Program-made: the position numbers and the translations under genes
From: an uncultured Pelagibacteraceae bacterium
Lineage (GTDB): Bacteria; Pseudomonadota; Alphaproteobacteria; Pelagibacterales; Pelagibacteraceae
NCBI GenBank assembly: GCA_902588835.1
Contig: CACIQQ010000001.1
Span: 62,001 to 126,000 of the forward strand
Direction: 5' to 3'
Length of the DNA stretch: 64,000 nt
The notes under the pieces: generated by a model
Told to the model about the DNA's origin: nothing
Database searches by the model: none
The model's input: only the letters and a program-made list of their open reading frames with translations
Shown here: positions 53,090 through 62,098 of the stretch, piece by piece
Numbering within the stretch: the stretch's first letter is position 1
How the letters are laid out: each line of letters begins with the position of its first letter

Positions 53090-53794
53090 ATTTTTGGCTC
53101 TTTCTTGATCAAGATATGTTGCAGATGAAATTTGAAGTTTGTCCTCAAAAATTATTAAAAGAGGATTTGCGGTTGGTATTTCCATTTTAGAAATTTCCCT
53201 CTCATTAATTTTAAAAAGATACTTACATAGAGCTCTTAAAGAATTTCCATGCGCTGAGATGCATACACCTTTACCATTTTGAAGATCTTTTAAGATCAAT
53301 TCATTATAACAATCCACTACCCGTTTATGTGTATCTTTTAAAGATTCGGTATCTGGAATATCAGACACTGGAATATCCTTATAGGTTTCTATATTGAGCG
53401 GATGGTAGGGGCTTTTCCTATCTAAAGCTCCAGGTTTGACATCCCATGATCTTCTAAATTGATGGATTTTCTCCTCTCCATATTTTTTTTTCATGTCTCC
53501 TTTATTTAAACCTGTAAGCTCTCCATAATGTCTTTCATTTAATTGCCATTTTCTAGTAATTAAGTTTTCATCTTCATTTAATTCTTTCATTACAATTTTA
53601 AGAGTATCATTCGCCCTTTTTTGGAAGGAGCTATAAAAAGAATCAAGTTTAATTTTTTTCCCTTTTATTAATTCACCAGCTTTTTTAGCCTCAGCTCTAC
53701 CTTTATCTGTTAATCCGACATCGACCCAACCAGTAAATCTTTTTTGTTGGTTCCACTCACTTTGTCCATGCCTTATAAGAATAAGATGTTTCAT
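53075..53794 (-). CDS. gpmA: 2,3-bisphosphoglycerate-dependent phosphoglycerate mutase
   Basis: Glycolytic and gluconeogenic interconversion of 3- and 2-phosphoglycerate. The phospho-His motif is LIRHGQSEWNQQKRFTGWVDVGLTDKGRAEA (6-36), with NERHYGELTGLNKGDM (about 86), RRSWDVKPGAL and ISAHGNSLRAL (second His about 182). At 239 residues it is the standard dPGM form. It is transcribed towards murU and overlaps its end. Confidence 0.95.
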   Translation of the reverse strand: MKHLILIRHGQSEWNQQKRFTGWVDVGLTDKGRAEAKKAGELIKGKKIKLDSFYSSFQKRANDTLKIVMKELNEDENLITRKWQLNERHYGELTGLNKGDMKKKYGEEKIHQFRRSWDVKPGALDRKSPYHPLNIETYKDIPVSDIPDTESLKDTHKRVVDCYNELILKDLQNGKGVCISAHGNSLRALCKYLFKINEREISKMEIPTANPLLIIFEDKLQISSATYLDQERAKNLVAF

Positions 53795-53839
53795 CGAAAT
53801 ATTTGATATATTAATTAATAAATAAAATAAATAAAATTA

Positions 53840-54232
53840 ATGAAAATTTTTACTAATAATCTTCAATTAATTTTCAAATTATCTAATGTTTGTTTAATAA
53901 TTTTATATCTATATCCAGGAAGTATATTAGGTTTCTTTTTATATAATGATTTTAGTAATCAACCTCAAATCACAAGAGATTTATTTCAAATATCCTCAAA
54001 TCACATTTACGCTTTTTCCCTGATTTCAATTCTTGGTCTTTTCACTTTTAAAACAAAAAAAAGATTATTTGCGTATTTGGTTTGTTTATCCATAGTCCTT
54101 GAACTTTTCCATTTGGTTATACCAAATCGCAGCTTTCAAATAGGTGATCTAAATGGTAACTTGTTGGGTGTAATAATACCTTTTTTGATTTATAAAGTTT
54201 ATGAAATCTTATTTCAAACCAAAAGAAAATAA
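53840..54232 (+). CDS. VanZ-like membrane protein
   Basis: Small integral membrane protein of 130 residues with about four hydrophobic segments. The late motif LELFHLVIPNRSFQIGDLNGNLLGVIIPFL fits the VanZ family pattern (E...P.R....D...N..G). Function of this family is poorly known outside glycopeptide resistance. The nuclease gene begins 32 bases before its stop. Confidence 0.65.
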   Translation: MKIFTNNLQLIFKLSNVCLIILYLYPGSILGFFLYNDFSNQPQITRDLFQISSNHIYAFSLISILGLFTFKTKKRLFAYLVCLSIVLELFHLVIPNRSFQIGDLNGNLLGVIIPFLIYKVYEILFQTKRK

Positions 54233-54725
54233 AATTATATATTTAATTTTTTTTATAATTTTTTTTTTAAAAACTAATTCATATTCAGAGGAAATAACAG
54301 GGTATGCAAAAGTAATAGACGGTGACACAATTAGAATAAAGGGAAATAAAATTAGACTTTACGGTATCGATGCACCTGAAAACAATCAAATATGCTCTAA
54401 GCCTTGGTTAAGTCTTAATATAATCACTTTTAATAAAGATTACGAGTGTGGGCTCAAAACTACTAATTTATTAAAAAAGTTTATTAAAAACGAAAAATTG
54501 GTATGTGAAAAGAAATCTATGGATAGATATAATAGAGTTGTTGCTATTTGTTTTAAGAAAAGACGGGATATTAATTCTTGGCTAGTAAGGAATGGTTTAG
54601 CTGTTGCTTACACTAAATATTCAAAAAAATATATTATAAATGAAAACGATGCAAAAAAAGAAAAAAAAGGTTTGTGGGCAGGAAATTTTGAAATGCCTTG
54701 GGAATGGAGAAAAAAACGTAAATAA
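54201..54725 (+). CDS. Secreted thermonuclease-like (SNase) protein
   Basis: Staphylococcal-nuclease-fold protein, 174 residues. The N-terminus has a signal or anchor (NKIIYLIFFIIFFLKTNSYSEE). The nuclease core reads GYAKVIDGDTIRIKGNKIRLYGIDAPENNQ with catalytic Asp/Arg residues, then the Glu-Arg region KSMDRYNRVVAICF and WLVRNGLAVAYTKYSKKY. A periplasmic or secreted place and a nucleic acid substrate are inferred from the family. Its start lies inside the VanZ-like gene, suggesting coupling. Confidence 0.82.
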   Translation: MKSYFKPKENKIIYLIFFIIFFLKTNSYSEEITGYAKVIDGDTIRIKGNKIRLYGIDAPENNQICSKPWLSLNIITFNKDYECGLKTTNLLKKFIKNEKLVCEKKSMDRYNRVVAICFKKRRDINSWLVRNGLAVAYTKYSKKYIINENDAKKEKKGLWAGNFEMPWEWRKKRK

Positions 54726-54739
54726 ATTATAAATAAAGG

Positions 54740-55339
54740 GTGATTCGTTTTAAATTTTTTTTATCTTTATCAATTTTTTTATTTTTGCTGAGCTGCTCAT
54801 CTATTCCAAAAAATACCTCAAGTAGTTGCTCAATATTTTCTGAAAGATATTTCTGGTATAAGCATGCAAAAAAGACTGAAGAAAAATGGGGAACACCAAT
54901 GCACATACAACTTGCATTTATTAAATTTGAGTCAGATTTCCATTGGCTTGCAAAACCTAAACGACAAAAACTTTTTAAAATAATTCCTTTTAAAAGACCC
55001 TCAAGTTCATTTGGATATTCTCAGGCTGTAAAAGGAACATGGAAACAATATAAGGAGGAACAGAATAAACCATTAGCTCTTAGAACAAGATTTAAGGATA
55101 GCGTTGATTTTATTGGCTGGTATACAAATAAATCATCAAAACTTCTAAAGATACCCAAAAACGATGCATTCAAACAATATATTGCATATCACGAAGGATG
55201 GGGAAATTATAAAAATTATAAAAAAAATGAGAAGGTAATTTCTTATGCAAAAAAAGTAAAAAAGTATTCAGATCAATATAAAACTCAGCTTATAAAATGT
55301 AAAAAAAAGCTTAACAGAAAAAAATTTATTGTTTATTGA
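54740..55339 (+). CDS. Lysozyme/transglycosylase-like lipoprotein
   Basis: Predicted lipoprotein, 199 residues, starting with GTG. Lipobox LFLLSCSS puts the lipidated Cys at about residue 19. The body contains MHIQLAFIKFESDFHWLAKPKR with a candidate catalytic Glu, then SSSFGYSQAVKGTWKQYKEE, and AYHEGWGNYKN, a layout like SLT-type lytic transglycosylases. The catalytic role is inferred. It is 14 bases after the nuclease gene and overlaps the end of the convergent RND gene by seven bases. Confidence 0.7.
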   Translation: MIRFKFFLSLSIFLFLLSCSSIPKNTSSSCSIFSERYFWYKHAKKTEEKWGTPMHIQLAFIKFESDFHWLAKPKRQKLFKIIPFKRPSSSFGYSQAVKGTWKQYKEEQNKPLALRTRFKDSVDFIGWYTNKSSKLLKIPKNDAFKQYIAYHEGWGNYKNYKKNEKVISYAKKVKKYSDQYKTQLIKCKKKLNRKKFIVY

Positions 55340-58300
55340 TTAAGTTCTTTTTCTAACTCTTTTTCAATATGATTTATACTTTTTGTATTCTTTCCTAATA
55401 ACAAATAAATTATTGGAACTACATAAAGTGTAAAAAAGGTCGAAAATATCATTCCAGCAAATATAGTAATACCAACAGATAATCTGCTCGCCTCACCTGG
55501 GCCACTACTTATTACCAATGGTAGAACTCCAATAATGGTAGATATAGAAGTCATTAAGATTGGTCTTAATCTTAGTGCTGACGATTCCAAAATTGCGGTT
55601 AATTGATTTTTCCCTTCATCTCTTAACTGATTTGCAAATTCAACAATTAATATTCCGTTTTTTGTTGCTAATCCAATTAGTATTATTAAAGCAACCTGAC
55701 TATAAACGTTAATTGAGCTACCGACGAGCAGTAGACCTATTATTCCACCAAATATTGCCAACGGCACTGTTAACATTATGGTGAATGGATGGATAAAACT
55801 CTCAAACTGAGCAGCCATCACAAGATATGCTGTCACTAAAGCCAAAAAGAATATTACATAGATCTGAAAACTTATTTCTTTTAGTTGCTCACTCTCCCCC
55901 TTGAAATCAATTCTGGCATCAGGTGTATTTTCTTGAACAACTTTTTCTAAAAAAGATAACGCATTCTGAAGGGTATAATCCCCTACAATATTTGCAGAAA
56001 TGGTAACAGCTTTTTGTCTATTATATCTTGATAGAAATGGAGCAGTTCCTCTTTCATTAATTGTCACTAAATTTGATAAAGCAATTAATTGACCAGAGTT
56101 TTTTGATCTAACATAAACTTTATTTAAACTTGAGGGTTCATTTCTATTTTTAATATCTCCCTGTAAGATAATTGAATATTCCTTACCATCCTTTGTAAAT
56201 TTTGTGACACTTCTTGAGCCAAAAATAGTTTCAATTGTTCGACCTATTTCTGAAGTAGATACGCCAAGATCTGATGCTTTCTTTTGATCTATCTTTACAT
56301 TTATAATTGGTTTATTTAATTCAAAATCGTCTTCGATATTTGCTAAATTATTATTTTTTCTTGCTTCTCTTTTAATAATCTCTTTCCACTCAATAAGTTC
56401 ATCATAGGTATTCCCTAATATTACAAATTGGACTGGTTTCTCTACACCCCCAGTTCTTATTCCCTGAGGCATAACTGGGAACGATAAAACACCGGGAACT
56501 TTTGAAATTTCTCTAAAAGACTCCATCATTATTCTGTTACCTTTTCTGTCTCTTTTTTTCCAATCTTCCAATAATACAATTATAAAAGCTGAATTTACTT
56601 GTTTGCTACTTTTTCCAAAACCTGGCACTCTCAAAATAAGTCTTCTGTATTCACCTTGCCCTACTTTTGGTAATAACAATTTTTCTATATCCTGAGTTTT
56701 AGAGGAAGTGAATTCAAATCCTGAACTTTGAGGAGCCTTCACTATTACAAAGAACGCTCCTCTATCTTCTTTTGGTATAAGTTGTTTAGGAATATAAATG
56801 AATAAACCAATGCATAAAATTAAAATTGATATTAAAAAAGTGATTATGCTTTTTTTCTTTAGTATCCAATATTTAAGTGTGTAAATGTAAAAATCTTTAA
56901 AATTATTTAATTTTTTTTCAAACTTAAGAGTAAATTTATTTCTTTTGGACTTTGCGTCTAGAACTTTACTTGCAATCATTGGGCTTAAAGATAATGCCAC
57001 AAAACTTGATATAATCACCGCAAAACTTAAAGTAACAGCAGTTTCAGCATACAATACTCCAGCTAAACCCTCTATAAAAATCAAAGGTATGAATACAGCG
57101 ACAAGAACTAAAGTGGTTGCTATAATTGCAAAAGACACTTGTCTTGATCCTTTATATGCAGCAACCAAAGAACTCTCACCTTTCTCAACTCTTCTGTATA
57201 TATTTTCCAACATAACAATTGCATCGTCCACCACGATTCCTATTGCAAGCACTAATGCCATAAGAGTGAAGAGATTTATTGAAAAATCAAAAAAATAAAT
57301 TGCTAAAAATGTTGATATTAAAGAGACTGGCAGAGCTACAATTGGTACTATTAAAGCCCTAATGTTACCTAAAAAAAGATAAATAATTAGAGTGACCAAA
57401 ATTAGTGCCACAAATAATGTTTTGTAAACCTCTTTAATTGCATTTGAGACATAATTCGATCTATCAAAAGATACCTCTAATGTAGATCCATCAGGTATAG
57501 AACTTTGTATTTCTTTAATTTTCTTTTTTACTGCTGTAGCTACCGCGATTGTGTTTGCATCTGAGTTTTGATAAATACCAATACCCACAACTTTTTTTCC
57601 ATTTCCTTTAAATAGAGTTCTTGTAGAGACTGGACCAAATTCAATCCTAGAAACATCTTCCAAAGTTGTTACAGAGCCATCGATTGCCCTCTTCAAAGGT
57701 AGTTTTTTATAGGAGTCTAAATTTTCGTAAGCGTTCTCAAGTTTAATTGAAAGATCTACATCTTTCGACTCTATTCGACCAGCAGGAAATTCTAAGTTTT
57801 CAGAATTCAAAACTTGTTCAACGTCTTGAGTAGTTAAGTTTCTAGCAGCTAGCGAAAGAGGATCTAGCCACACTCTTACAGATAGCTCCCTTTCACCACC
57901 TAATCTAACACGTCCAACTCCTTCTACAGTTGAGAAATAATCTACCAAATATCGATCAGCAAAATCAGTAAGTTCTAAATCACTCATAAAATCTGAACTA
58001 AAACTTAGCCACATTGTTGTTCTAAAACCTGCTGATTGTTTAAAAATTTCTGGTGCGCTAGCCTCTTTTGGTAAATTATCCACTACTCTTGAGATTGCAC
58101 TTCTCACATCATTGGCAACATCATCAATATCAAGATTATCTTTGAAGGTCATATCAATTCTTGACCTTTCATCTTCACTCATAGAGTCGATTGAAACGAG
58201 ACCAGGGGTGCCTCCGATAAAATCTTCAATCTTTTGTGTTATCTGAGTGTCAATAACCTGAGCTGAAGCTCCTTTGTAATCAGTCTGAACTGATACTACT

Positions 58301-58428
58301 GGTCGGTCAATATCTGGTAATTCATTAGTTGGTATTTCAAAAAAAACTAAAATACCAAACATAACCATGACTATACTCATCACCATTGAGACGACTGGTC
58401 GTTTGATTGATAAGTCTGTTAAGAACAT
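55333..58428 (-). CDS. RND efflux pump inner-membrane transporter (HAE1 type)
   Basis: Proton-driven resistance-nodulation-division transporter, 1031 residues, about 12 membrane segments and two large periplasmic loops. The N-terminus FLTDLSIKRPVVSMVMSIVMVMFGILVFFEIPTNELPDIDRP is typical. The paired aspartates of proton transfer are in ALVLAIGIVVDDAIVMLENIYRRVE (about 400). The C-terminal repeat has GLATKNGILIVEFANQLRDEG. The DD pair marks the drug/lipid exporter branch rather than metal pumps. Substrate unknown. Its adaptor gene lies three bases upstream; no TolC-like gene is near. Confidence 0.93.
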   Translation of the reverse strand: MFLTDLSIKRPVVSMVMSIVMVMFGILVFFEIPTNELPDIDRPVVSVQTDYKGASAQVIDTQITQKIEDFIGGTPGLVSIDSMSEDERSRIDMTFKDNLDIDDVANDVRSAISRVVDNLPKEASAPEIFKQSAGFRTTMWLSFSSDFMSDLELTDFADRYLVDYFSTVEGVGRVRLGGERELSVRVWLDPLSLAARNLTTQDVEQVLNSENLEFPAGRIESKDVDLSIKLENAYENLDSYKKLPLKRAIDGSVTTLEDVSRIEFGPVSTRTLFKGNGKKVVGIGIYQNSDANTIAVATAVKKKIKEIQSSIPDGSTLEVSFDRSNYVSNAIKEVYKTLFVALILVTLIIYLFLGNIRALIVPIVALPVSLISTFLAIYFFDFSINLFTLMALVLAIGIVVDDAIVMLENIYRRVEKGESSLVAAYKGSRQVSFAIIATTLVLVAVFIPLIFIEGLAGVLYAETAVTLSFAVIISSFVALSLSPMIASKVLDAKSKRNKFTLKFEKKLNNFKDFYIYTLKYWILKKKSIITFLISILILCIGLFIYIPKQLIPKEDRGAFFVIVKAPQSSGFEFTSSKTQDIEKLLLPKVGQGEYRRLILRVPGFGKSSKQVNSAFIIVLLEDWKKRDRKGNRIMMESFREISKVPGVLSFPVMPQGIRTGGVEKPVQFVILGNTYDELIEWKEIIKREARKNNNLANIEDDFELNKPIINVKIDQKKASDLGVSTSEIGRTIETIFGSRSVTKFTKDGKEYSIILQGDIKNRNEPSSLNKVYVRSKNSGQLIALSNLVTINERGTAPFLSRYNRQKAVTISANIVGDYTLQNALSFLEKVVQENTPDARIDFKGESEQLKEISFQIYVIFFLALVTAYLVMAAQFESFIHPFTIMLTVPLAIFGGIIGLLLVGSSINVYSQVALIILIGLATKNGILIVEFANQLRDEGKNQLTAILESSALRLRPILMTSISTIIGVLPLVISSGPGEASRLSVGITIFAGMIFSTFFTLYVVPIIYLLLGKNTKSINHIEKELEKELNQ

Positions 58429-58431
58429 CTT

Positions 58432-59295
58432 CTAATTAATGATTTTAATTTTGATTTTATCTCTTACTTTTGAAATTCCCTCTTTTACTATCTTATCGCC
58501 CACAGATAAACCATCAAGAATAGAAACTTTTCCATAATTTCTTTTTCCAATTTTTACTTCAATTTTCTCAATAGTATTATCCTCTAAAACTTTATAAGCA
58601 AAAGCTGTATCACCCTGTATCAATAATGAGTTTTCAGGAACTCCTATTTCTTGAGTTTCATTATAAATAATTTGAATATCTAAAAGCATCCCTGGGACTA
58701 ATTCTAAATTTTTATTGTCCACTGTGATACTTGCGAGTACTGATCTTGTGCTTGGATCTACACGAGAACTTACAGAGTCTATCTTACCATAAAATATTTT
58801 ATCAAAAGCATCTGATCTTACTTCAGCAACAAGACCTGGTTTTAAAATTTTAAGATAAATCTCGGGAACCTTGATATTTAGAATAATTGATGAGGTGTCA
58901 TCTAAAGTGAGAATAAAAGACTCAGTTCCCAAAACACCTTGTGCAATTTCTCTTTTCCCCAAAACACCTTTAAAGGGTGCGATGATAACTTCATTTTTTG
59001 TTCTTAATAAAACTTCACCCTCATTAAATACTTTTCCAATAAGAATTTTTTCATCAAGCATTTCACTTTTTTTGACTCTAAAATTTTTATTTTTTTTGGA
59101 TAGAGCAGTTCCAAATGTTTCAATACTGTCAAAAAAATTGGATGATTGAACAACCTCAACAATTACTCCTGGTGGTGGATATTTAGAAAACTTTTTTTGA
59201 AAATGTTTTCCAACAAAGTGCCTTGCTATTATCACTGAAACAATGACAATTGCCAATATTATTAAAAATATGGTAATTTTTTTTGAAGTTTTCAT
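58432..59295 (-). CDS. RND periplasmic adaptor (membrane fusion protein) lacking the helical hairpin
   Basis: Membrane-anchored adaptor, 287 residues (usual 350-400). One N-terminal membrane helix (8-27), then VEVVQSSNFFDSIETFGTALSKK. The lipoyl halves are GKVFNEGEVLL and VIIAPFKGVLGKREIAQGVLG; between them only a few residues (RTKNE) remain where typical adaptors hold a coiled-coil hairpin of 60 or more residues. Beta-barrel and membrane-proximal regions follow (IKVPEIYLKILKPGLVAEV; VPENSLLIQGDTAFAYKV). It precedes the RND gene and overlaps the end of sseA by four bases. Confidence 0.87.
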   Translation of the reverse strand: MKTSKKITIFLIILAIVIVSVIIARHFVGKHFQKKFSKYPPPGVIVEVVQSSNFFDSIETFGTALSKKNKNFRVKKSEMLDEKILIGKVFNEGEVLLRTKNEVIIAPFKGVLGKREIAQGVLGTESFILTLDDTSSIILNIKVPEIYLKILKPGLVAEVRSDAFDKIFYGKIDSVSSRVDPSTRSVLASITVDNKNLELVPGMLLDIQIIYNETQEIGVPENSLLIQGDTAFAYKVLEDNTIEKIEVKIGKRNYGKVSILDGLSVGDKIVKEGISKVRDKIKIKIIN

Positions 59296-60116
59296 GCTGG
59301 ATATTTACCATATTCACTCCAAGAACCATCATAAATTTTTGGAATATAATCGTTATTTACCATTTTATAAGCATAAGCTAGGACTGCGGCGGTAACACCA
59401 GATCCGCAAGTAAAAACTGGATCTAATCTTTTTTCTATATTTTCATTTTGATTGAAAAGTTCTCTTAATTCTCTCAAATTTTTGAACTCCCCAGTTTTTT
59501 GATTTATACATAGATTAAAAGGTAAACAAAAAGAGTTTTGAATATGTCCATTTCTTAAACCTTTCCTCGGCTCAGATACCTTTCCCTCAAATCTTTCAAG
59601 GCTTCTTGCATCAATAACATTAAAACTCTTACTTAAAATATTCTTTTTGATTTGATCAAAGCTTACTACTAAATTTTCTTTTTCATTTGTAACATAATTA
59701 CTTTTAATAATTTCTGTCGTAAGTTTAGTAATAGGTTTATTTTCAAAAATCCATTTTTTTAATCCACCATTTAAAATGTGTATTTTTTTTTCATCATGAC
59801 CAAAATATAAAAGACTAAACCATAACCTACATGAACTTTTTAAATCAGAGTTATCATATATGAGAATATCATCATTATTATTTATTCCTAAGGAGGACAT
59901 GATTTTTCCCCAAACTTCTTGTTTTGGAAGCATATGTGGAAGGTCTGTATCTTTTTCAGAGTTTTCATCTAAATCAAAAAAAACAGAATTTGGGATGTGA
60001 GCATTAAGATATTCCTCAGCGGGATTTCTTTTTTGAGCAGGCATATGCCAAGAAGCGTCTATTATTTTAAGACTATTTAAATTTGCGAGAACCCAATCTG
60101 TTGTGACTAAACTCAT
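59292..60116 (-). CDS. sseA: 3-mercaptopyruvate/thiosulfate sulfurtransferase
   Basis: Two-domain rhodanese-type enzyme, 274 residues. The first domain has WHMPAQKRNPAEEYLNAHIPNSVFFDLDE and the second YDARSLERF-like NVIDARSLERFEGKVSEPRKGLRNGHI. The active loop is FTCGSGVTAAVLAYAY with persulfide Cys about residue 237; CGSGVTA is typical of mercaptopyruvate sulfurtransferases. It is directly downstream of msrA (stop and start adjacent), and so likely in one operon with msrA and the RND genes. Confidence 0.9.
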   Translation of the reverse strand: MSLVTTDWVLANLNSLKIIDASWHMPAQKRNPAEEYLNAHIPNSVFFDLDENSEKDTDLPHMLPKQEVWGKIMSSLGINNNDDILIYDNSDLKSSCRLWFSLLYFGHDEKKIHILNGGLKKWIFENKPITKLTTEIIKSNYVTNEKENLVVSFDQIKKNILSKSFNVIDARSLERFEGKVSEPRKGLRNGHIQNSFCLPFNLCINQKTGEFKNLRELRELFNQNENIEKRLDPVFTCGSGVTAAVLAYAYKMVNNDYIPKIYDGSWSEYGKYPA

Positions 60117-60563
60117 CTAAAATTTCTTGTCCAAATATTTTTGATGATATTCTTCTGCCACACAATAATTTTTCAATAATGATAACTTAGTTACAATTTT
60201 TCCTGAAAAGTCATTGTTTTTTAATTTAATTACTTTTTCAGCAATTTCTTTTTGATTTGTATTTAAATAAAAAATTTCACTTCTGTATTGGGTGCCAAAA
60301 TCTGGACCTTGCGAATTTAAAGTAGTTGGATCATGAATTTTAAAAAAAAAATTTAAAATTTCCTCATAAGAAATTATTTTTGGATCAAAATTTATTTTTA
60401 CTACTTCAGCATGATTTGTTTCACCAGAACAAACCTCTTTATAAGTTGTGTTTTCAGTTTTACCGCCACAGTAACCTACCTCAGTCTTATAAACTCCATC
60501 GAGACTACCAAATTTTTTTTCAGGCCCCCAAAAACATCCACAAGCTAAAATTGCTATTTCCAT
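60117..60563 (-). CDS. msrA: Peptide methionine sulfoxide reductase A
   Basis: Repairs the S-epimer of methionine sulfoxide in proteins. The catalytic motif is LACGCFWGPEKKF (Cys about 10), then VGYCGGKTENTTYKEVCSGETNHAEVV and DPTTLNSQGPDFGTQYRS. The resolving Cys may be in KNYCVAEEYHQKYL near the C-terminus. At 148 residues it is a compact form. No msrB is in the window. Confidence 0.94.
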   Translation of the reverse strand: MEIAILACGCFWGPEKKFGSLDGVYKTEVGYCGGKTENTTYKEVCSGETNHAEVVKINFDPKIISYEEILNFFFKIHDPTTLNSQGPDFGTQYRSEIFYLNTNQKEIAEKVIKLKNNDFSGKIVTKLSLLKNYCVAEEYHQKYLDKKF

Positions 60564-60596
60564 TGATTATTTAAATTATTTAACTAAGTTAAACTT

Positions 60597-61478
60597 ATGC
60601 TTTCTAAAAATCAATTAGGCTTTTTGTACATGTTTTTGTCTGTTTGTGCCTTTTCCATTATGGATTTATTAGTAAAGTGGTCAGATGAATATCCATTGGG
60701 CCAAGTTTTATTTTTTAGAGGTTTTTTTGGGATTGTTATATATTTTTTTATTATACCTAAAGACAGACTAAAGAACTTTTATACCACCGAAAGACCATTA
60801 CTACATTTTAATAGGTGCTTATTTGGTCTAATAGCTTTATTATCAATCTTTACTGCATTAAGAAATCTCCCATTAGCAACAGTGGTCAGTATTTCATTTG
60901 CTGCACCAATATTCACTACTATCTTCTCAATTTTTTTTTTAGGAGAAAAAGTCGGGTATTACAGATGGCTAGCAGTGTTTGTGGGCTTCGTTGGAATTAT
61001 AATCATTACAGAGCCCGGTTATAGTTCTTTAAATATCTATTATATTTTTCCAGTAATCTTTGTGCTCGGTATGTCCTATGTTGCTATAAGCATAAGACAG
61101 TTATCTACAACTGAACCCGTTTGGCTAATCTCACTTTTTTTTTCAATAGCAATAACTCTTGCAAGTTTTTTTTCAATTCCTTGGGGTTGGAAAATGCCTG
61201 ACTTTTTAGATCTATTTCTTTTGATATTAGTAGGAGTTTTTGGTGGATTTGCTAATTTATGGCTTAGCCAATCATATAAATATTCTGAAGTTTCATTAGT
61301 GACACCACTTAAGTATTTAACTTTAGTTTTTGCGATTATTTTTGGATATTTAATTTGGAATGAAATTCCATCGATAAAAACTCTGATTGGTGCTTTTTTA
61401 GTTATCATTTCGTCTATAATTATTTTTAGAAGAGAAATTATTTTGAATAAACAAATTTTACCTGCACGACATGAGTAA
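60597..61478 (+). CDS. EamA/DMT-family transporter
   Basis: Integral membrane protein, 293 residues with about ten hydrophobic segments in two EamA repeats. Typical motifs are DLLVKWSDEYPLGQVLFFRGFFG (first repeat) and ISFAAPIFTTIFSIFFLGEKVGYYRWLAVFVGFVGIIII, with the second repeat ending LVTPLKYLTLVFAIIFGYLIWNEIPSIKTLIGAFLVIISSIIIF. The substrate cannot be deduced. It overlaps the next gene by eight bases. Confidence 0.88.
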   Translation: MLSKNQLGFLYMFLSVCAFSIMDLLVKWSDEYPLGQVLFFRGFFGIVIYFFIIPKDRLKNFYTTERPLLHFNRCLFGLIALLSIFTALRNLPLATVVSISFAAPIFTTIFSIFFLGEKVGYYRWLAVFVGFVGIIIITEPGYSSLNIYYIFPVIFVLGMSYVAISIRQLSTTEPVWLISLFFSIAITLASFFSIPWGWKMPDFLDLFLLILVGVFGGFANLWLSQSYKYSEVSLVTPLKYLTLVFAIIFGYLIWNEIPSIKTLIGAFLVIISSIIIFRREIILNKQILPARHE

Positions 61479-62097
61479 AAGACCCAAGTATTGGAATAGT
61501 GCTGTAAAATACTTATCCAAAAAAGACCCTGTGATGAAAAAACTGATATCTCAGTACAAAGATAAAACATTAACGACTAGAAAAGATATTTTTTATTCTT
61601 TATGTAAAAGTATTATTGGCCAACAAATAAGTGTACAAGCTGCTAATTCTGTCTTTAAAAAATTTGAAAAAGTTTGTAACGGGAAGATTAATCCTAAAAA
61701 AATTAATAAACTACGTCCTGGTAAACTTAAAAGATGTGGTTTAAGCAGACAAAAAGTAAAAGGTATTAAGGAATTAGCACTTAAATTTGAAAACAAATCT
61801 TTTGATCCAAAAAAAATTAAGTTTATGACTGATGAAGAGGCAATAATTTATTTATCATCGTTAAGGCAAATAGGAAGATGGTCAGCTGAGATGATATTAT
61901 TATTCACACTAAATAGACCAGACATATGGCCAGTCCAAGATATCGGGTTGTTAAGATCTATTTCTAACAATTATAAAAAAAAATATTTACCCCCTAAAAA
62001 ATTCATTGAAATTTTAAGAAAAAAATTTACACCGTATTGCTCAGTTGCAACATGGTATTTGTGGAGATCCATAGATGATGAACCTATTCAGTACTAG
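61471..62097 (+). CDS. DNA-3-methyladenine glycosylase (AlkA-type HhH-GPD)
   Basis: Base-excision repair glycosylase of the helix-hairpin-helix GPD superfamily, 208 residues. It has SIIGQQISVQAANSVFKKFEK, the HhH region LRQIGRWSAEMILLFTLNRPDIWPVQDIGLLRSI with catalytic Asp (about 157), and CSVATWYLWRS. It lacks the N-terminal domain of E. coli AlkA, as in many short bacterial forms. The start overlaps the EamA gene, and its stop is one base from the convergent GT17 stop. Confidence 0.88.
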   Translation: MSKRPKYWNSAVKYLSKKDPVMKKLISQYKDKTLTTRKDIFYSLCKSIIGQQISVQAANSVFKKFEKVCNGKINPKKINKLRPGKLKRCGLSRQKVKGIKELALKFENKSFDPKKIKFMTDEEAIIYLSSLRQIGRWSAEMILLFTLNRPDIWPVQDIGLLRSISNNYKKKYLPPKKFIEILRKKFTPYCSVATWYLWRSIDDEPIQY

Positions 62098-62098
62098 T

